A stretch of 7,919 nucleotides of DNA, taken from NCBI GenBank assembly GCA_018066165.1, contig JAGHRX010000147.1, positions 1-7,919 of the forward strand, given 5' to 3'. The position numbers were made by a program, and so were the translations under genes. The DNA comes from UBA1723 sp018066165 (lineage in GTDB: Bacteria; Bacteroidota; Bacteroidia; Bacteroidales; Paludibacteraceae). The first letter of the stretch is position 1. Each line of letters opens with the position of its first letter. A model generated the notes under the pieces. That model saw nothing but the letters and a program-made list of their open reading frames with translations. It made no database searches and was not told the DNA's origin. Below are positions 4,964 through 7,919 of the stretch, piece after piece.

Positions 4964-5938
4964 TTATTTATTATCTAAGCAGTATTGCTTTGCGTAATAT
5001 GAAATGATGTATTTAGCTCCAGCACGTCTGATAGCAGTCAACGATTCGTGGAAGATGCGACGTCGATCAAACAATCCTTGTAGTGCGGCATTGAGAAGCA
5101 TTGAGTATTCGCCTGACACTTGGTAGGCGACGAGTGGATATTTAGGATATTCCTGTGCGGCACGGTAAATTATGTCCAAATATGCCATTGCTGGTTTGAC
5201 CATAATCCAATCTGTACCCTCTTCAATATCTGCTTTAATCTCTTCAAGTGCCTGATTCTTAGTGCGGTAATCCATCTGGTATGTCTTTCTGTCGCCAAAA
5301 GACGGAGCTGAATCTGCAGCGTCACGGAATGGACCATAATAAGCTGACGCATACTTAGCCGAATAGGCAAGAATACGTGTTGACTTTGTACGCTCATCGC
5401 TATCAAGTCGACGTCGCAATGCCTCAATCTGTCCGTCCATCATCGCTGACGGTGCTACGAAATCAGCTCCGGCAAGTGCATGCTGATAAGCCATCTCTGC
5501 AAGAAGTGGCAATGTGCTATCGTTGTCGACGTCGTTGTTCTGAAGCAAACCACAATGTCCGTGGCTTGTGTATTCACATAAACAGATGTCGGTAAAAACA
5601 ATAATTTTCGGATATTTTTCCTTGATGGCTTTCACCGCACGTGAGATTAGATTGTCTGGACTATATGCTGCCGAACCACGTTCATCTTTCTCGTTCTGTG
5701 GAATAACGCCGAACAACAACACCTTGTCGATACCAAGTTTGATTAGTTCCGCAATATCGTCAAGCAAAGTGTCGATTGAAAAACGGTCGATACCTGGCAT
5801 TGTCTTGATGGGCTCTTTGCGTCCACTTCCGTCGACTACAAAATATGGATATATAAAATCTTGGGATTCAATAGGTTGAACATCTGCATATTTATCTCTA
5901 ACCTCTTGTGTAAGTCTATATTGTCTGAATCGTTTCAT
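4964..5938 (-). CDS. hemB: Delta-aminolevulinic acid dehydratase (porphobilinogen synthase)
   Basis: The 324-residue enzyme is full length and condenses two 5-aminolevulinate molecules to porphobilinogen. It has the zinc-binding cysteines Cys119, Cys121 and Cys129 (TDICLCEYTSHGHCG), so it belongs to the Zn-dependent class, not the Mg-only class with aspartates there. The two substrate lysines are Lys195 (AYSAKYASAYYGPFRDA) and Lys248, the Schiff-base lysine, in WIMVKPAMAYLDI. The start overlaps the end of the HemC-CobA-HemD gene by 23 bp, and AAAGGAAAG upstream of the ATG at 5938 is a clear ribosome-binding site; the overlap suggests translational coupling. It is followed after 6 bp by the precorrin-2 dehydrogenase gene. 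Confidence 0.98.
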   Translation of the reverse strand: MKRFRQYRLTQEVRDKYADVQPIESQDFIYPYFVVDGSGRKEPIKTMPGIDRFSIDTLLDDIAELIKLGIDKVLLFGVIPQNEKDERGSAAYSPDNLISRAVKAIKEKYPKIIVFTDICLCEYTSHGHCGLLQNNDVDNDSTLPLLAEMAYQHALAGADFVAPSAMMDGQIEALRRRLDSDERTKSTRILAYSAKYASAYYGPFRDAADSAPSFGDRKTYQMDYRTKNQALEEIKADIEEGTDWIMVKPAMAYLDIIYRAAQEYPKYPLVAYQVSGEYSMLLNAALQGLFDRRRIFHESLTAIRRAGAKYIISYYAKQYCLDNK

Positions 5939-7805
5939 AAGTTGTCTTTCCTTTAGCGATTAATAATAAATGTTTTGGAACGTTGTTGCCATAGAGATTT
6001 TTGAACACCTCAACTGCTGACGGAGATGAGAAAATCACCTTATCCACCTTGCTTAAATCAATCGGTTGAGCATCAGCATTTGGTCGGTTTGTGTAGACGG
6101 GAATATCCTCAACTACGTGGCCTTGTGCAATCAATCCGTCGCTCAATGCTTTCAACCCTTTGTCTGATCGTGGCAGAATAATGTGTTGCGACGGGAGTTT
6201 GCTAAAGAACTCTAATAATCCTTCTGCCGACTCCGTAGGTGATTCAAAATCAGGTGTTAAGCCTCGATCATTGAGTTCAGCCGACGTTACTGGTCCAACA
6301 CTTGCGATTTGTTTGCCTTCCGTCGCACCATTGAAATATCTTACTCCATATCGGGATGTAAAGACGAGCCAATCGGCTTTTGTAGTGTCGATATTGACAT
6401 TCGTTGGAGTGATTTTAATCAACGGAGTGGATGATTGTGTACCAGTGTCGTAAGTGATTTGCGACGTCGTTTCTGCCACAAATTTTACCACATTTCCAAT
6501 CATCAGCAAAACTGGAGTGTCCTTGAAAATTGCATATCTCAACTCCTTCAATGAGGAATAGATTGCCATTTGATTTGGAAGAGATACGTTGGTAACAATA
6601 GCGACGGGAGTATTATCATCTCGTCCGGACTCGATTAATGAGTTTGCAATCTTACTTATTGATGATCCTCCCATGTAGTAAAGCAGAGTGTCAGCATCAG
6701 GAGTTTGAGGTTCATCGCTATGACCTAACACCATAGCCACACTACGTGCCACACCACGATGAGTAAGAGGAATCTGGAGGAGTGAGGCAAGAGCGTTTCC
6801 CGAACTTATGCCTGGGACAATCTCCACGTCGACCATTCTTGAACGTAAGAAATCCACCTCTTCCCTTCCGTGAGAGAATAACATCGGATCTCCACCTTTC
6901 AGTCTCACCACCTTATTGCCTTGAATAGCAGACTGATACAGAAGTTCGTTGATATCATCCTGATGATGGCTATGTTTGCCTGATCGTTTGCCAACATATA
7001 TTTTCTCTGCCTTAAACTGATTCAAGAATGACTCATTGGTCAAATCATCGTAGAAGATGACGTCGGCATGTTCCAAAGCTTTATATCCTTTGATTGTCAG
7101 CAGATCAGGGTCACCTGGACCAAATCCGACAAGTGTCACTTTGCCATACTCTCTACGGATATCAAACGAAGTAAACAGATCAATTATCCAATCTGGAGCC
7201 TTATCTCCCACAGTGATAGCCAGATTACCCTGCAAAGGATGCGTCTTGAACGGAAGTTTCTCTGCCGCACGATGGCTAAGTCCTAACCTATCCAAAGCAC
7301 ACGTCGCCACAATAAGAGCGTCGACATAACCGTCGTCGACCTGGGCTATACGTTCCTCGATAGTGCCACGAATAGGCACCACCTCGATATCGCTACGCAG
7401 TGCAAGCAATTCCGCCTTACGCACCGCTGAACTTGTTCCGATTCTGCTACCAGAAGGCAAATCCGCAAGTTTAACATTACTCTTCGACACCAGAGAATCA
7501 CTCTTGTCACCACCCTTAGTCAGAGCCACCACCTTGATTCCGATTGGCAACGGGTAAGGAAGATCCTTTGCTGAATGGATAGCGATATCAGCGTCGCCAT
7601 CTAAAAGAGCACGGTCAAGTTCACGAGTGAAAAAATCTGGCGAGATAGAGTCGCTCATCAGCGACACATTCTTATGTTTGTCGCCATACGAAGTGACCTT
7701 AATCACCTCATGTTCTATATCTGGAGGCAAAGTACGGAGCACCTCGTCGACTTGTAATAAAGCCAACGGACTTTGCCGTGATATGATTCTTAGTTTATTA
7801 CCCAT
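5916..7805 (-). CDS. hemC-cobA-hemD: Fused HemC-CobA-HemD: porphobilinogen deaminase, uroporphyrinogen-III methyltransferase and synthase
   Basis: One 629-residue protein joins three consecutive enzymes from porphobilinogen to precorrin-2. HemC part, about 1-218: ISRQSPLALLQ, FFTRELDRALLDG, HSAKD with catalytic Asp81, GTSSAVRK (one Arg fewer than the usual GTSSLRRQ) and HPLQGNLAI. It stops after two domains; the third domain, which holds the dipyrromethane-attachment cysteine, is absent, and its only cysteine is Cys169 in VATCALDRLG. CobA/SUMT part, about 222-443: VGFGPGDPDLLTIKG, VVRLKGGDPMLFSHGREE (299-316), EIVPGISS and the PVLLMIGNVV end; it uses SAM to methylate C2 and C7 of uroporphyrinogen III. 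HemD part, about 460-629: VFTSRYGVRYF, VGPVTSAEL, LPRSDKGLKAL, VIFSSPSAVEVF and IAKGKTTYETI; about 170 residues against the usual 240-250, trimmed at both ends. The gene is first in its unit and commits carbon to siroheme or cobalamin, not haem. Confidence 0.93.
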   Translation of the reverse strand: MGNKLRIISRQSPLALLQVDEVLRTLPPDIEHEVIKVTSYGDKHKNVSLMSDSISPDFFTRELDRALLDGDADIAIHSAKDLPYPLPIGIKVVALTKGGDKSDSLVSKSNVKLADLPSGSRIGTSSAVRKAELLALRSDIEVVPIRGTIEERIAQVDDGYVDALIVATCALDRLGLSHRAAEKLPFKTHPLQGNLAITVGDKAPDWIIDLFTSFDIRREYGKVTLVGFGPGDPDLLTIKGYKALEHADVIFYDDLTNESFLNQFKAEKIYVGKRSGKHSHHQDDINELLYQSAIQGNKVVRLKGGDPMLFSHGREEVDFLRSRMVDVEIVPGISSGNALASLLQIPLTHRGVARSVAMVLGHSDEPQTPDADTLLYYMGGSSISKIANSLIESGRDDNTPVAIVTNVSLPNQMAIYSSLKELRYAIFKDTPVLLMIGNVVKFVAETTSQITYDTGTQSSTPLIKITPTNVNIDTTKADWLVFTSRYGVRYFNGATEGKQIASVGPVTSAELNDRGLTPDFESPTESAEGLLEFFSKLPSQHIILPRSDKGLKALSDGLIAQGHVVEDIPVYTNRPNADAQPIDLSKVDKVIFSSPSAVEVFKNLYGNNVPKHLLLIAKGKTTYETIQTI

Positions 7806-7849
7806 TAATTACCCGTTTTAATTTACCCTTATAGTTTAATTTCTGGTTG

Positions 7850-7880
7850 CAAAATTACAGGCAATCGAATGGTTAGAAAA
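7850..7880 (-). promoter_or_regulatory. Bacteroidota-type promoter for the HemC-CobA-HemD, hemB, sirC unit
   Basis: On the minus strand TAATTTTG (7850-7857) is a full TAnnTTTG match, with TTTT (7877-7880) 19 bp upstream as a degenerate -33 box. The start of transcription would lie near 7843, leaving an A-rich leader of about 38 nt without a strong ribosome-binding site before the ATG at 7805. Confidence 0.82.
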
Positions 7881-7900
7881 TCGCACGAATAGGTGGATTA

Positions 7901-7919
7901 TATCACATAGGTTTGGGAT
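7901..7919. promoter_or_regulatory. Dyad operator upstream of the HemC-CobA-HemD gene (cut by window edge)
   Basis: Nineteen of the expected 20 bases are visible; on the minus strand they read ATCCCAAACCTATGTGATA. The sequence is identical to the hemA copy and again lies 43 bp from the -7 box. The last base falls outside the window. Confidence 0.8.

Noticed and set aside
5916..5990. Frameshift at the end of the HemD part
   Set aside because: The chain stops about 30 residues early, but the stop lies in a 23-bp overlap with an intact hemB start and its ribosome-binding site, which points to a natural compact end. Sequencing error is not excluded.
1..7919. tRNA, rRNA, CRISPR, insertion sequence or phage features
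   Set aside because: I found no cloverleaf-like gene, no spaced direct repeats of CRISPR type, and no transposase, integrase or terminal inverted repeat. Nearly all DNA is accounted for by the genes and promoters listed.

Overview
The window looks like chromosomal DNA of a member of the Bacteroidota, most likely an anaerobic Bacteroidales relative. All ten convincing promoter and gene signals lie on the minus strand. Three promoters carry the Bacteroidota -7 consensus TAnnTTTG instead of sigma70 boxes. Genes have A-rich leaders with weak or no Shine-Dalgarno sequence, and the intergenic spacers hold short AT-rich tandem repeats. No genus can be named from sequence alone.

Read in the direction of transcription (from high to low coordinates) there are three units. 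Unit 1, promoter at about 7850-7919: a fused HemC-CobA-HemD protein (5916-7805), hemB (4964-5938) and a SirC/Met8-type precorrin-2 dehydrogenase (4478-4957). Unit 2, promoter at about 4371-4441: hemA (3474-4340) and hemL (2188-3462). Unit 3, promoter at about 2117-2187: a thioredoxin (1762-2079), a ThiS/MoaD-like sulfur carrier ending in GGGQF (1477-1689), a ThiF/MoeB-like adenylyltransferase (579-1391) and a JAMM/M67 metalloprotease that runs off the left edge (1-432).

Units 1 and 2 encode the route from glutamyl-tRNA to sirohydrochlorin or siroheme. No haem-branch gene (hemE and later) is present, so the product is probably siroheme, the cofactor of sulfite and nitrite reductases. Several of these enzymes are short: HemA lacks the C-terminal dimerisation domain, the HemC part lacks the third domain that normally carries the dipyrromethane-cofactor cysteine, and HemD and SirC are also clipped.

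Unit 3 has the parts of a protein-thiocarboxylate sulfur-transfer system. The protease would trim the carrier's C-terminal Gln-Phe to expose Gly-Gly, the ThiF homologue would adenylate it, and sulfide would convert it to a thiocarboxylate. This is the logic of QbsE/QbsD, CysO/Mec+ and the HcyS/HcyF/HcyD methionine pathway of Wolinella.

The most striking non-coding signal is a 20-bp dyad (TATCmCAAACsTATGTGATA) found once upstream of each unit, each time exactly 43 bp from the -7 box. It centres near -65, as expected for an activator site. It ties siroheme synthesis and the thiocarboxylate module into one probable sulfur-assimilation regulon. The decisive partner genes (sulfite reductase, homocysteine or cysteine synthase, the regulator) are not in the window.
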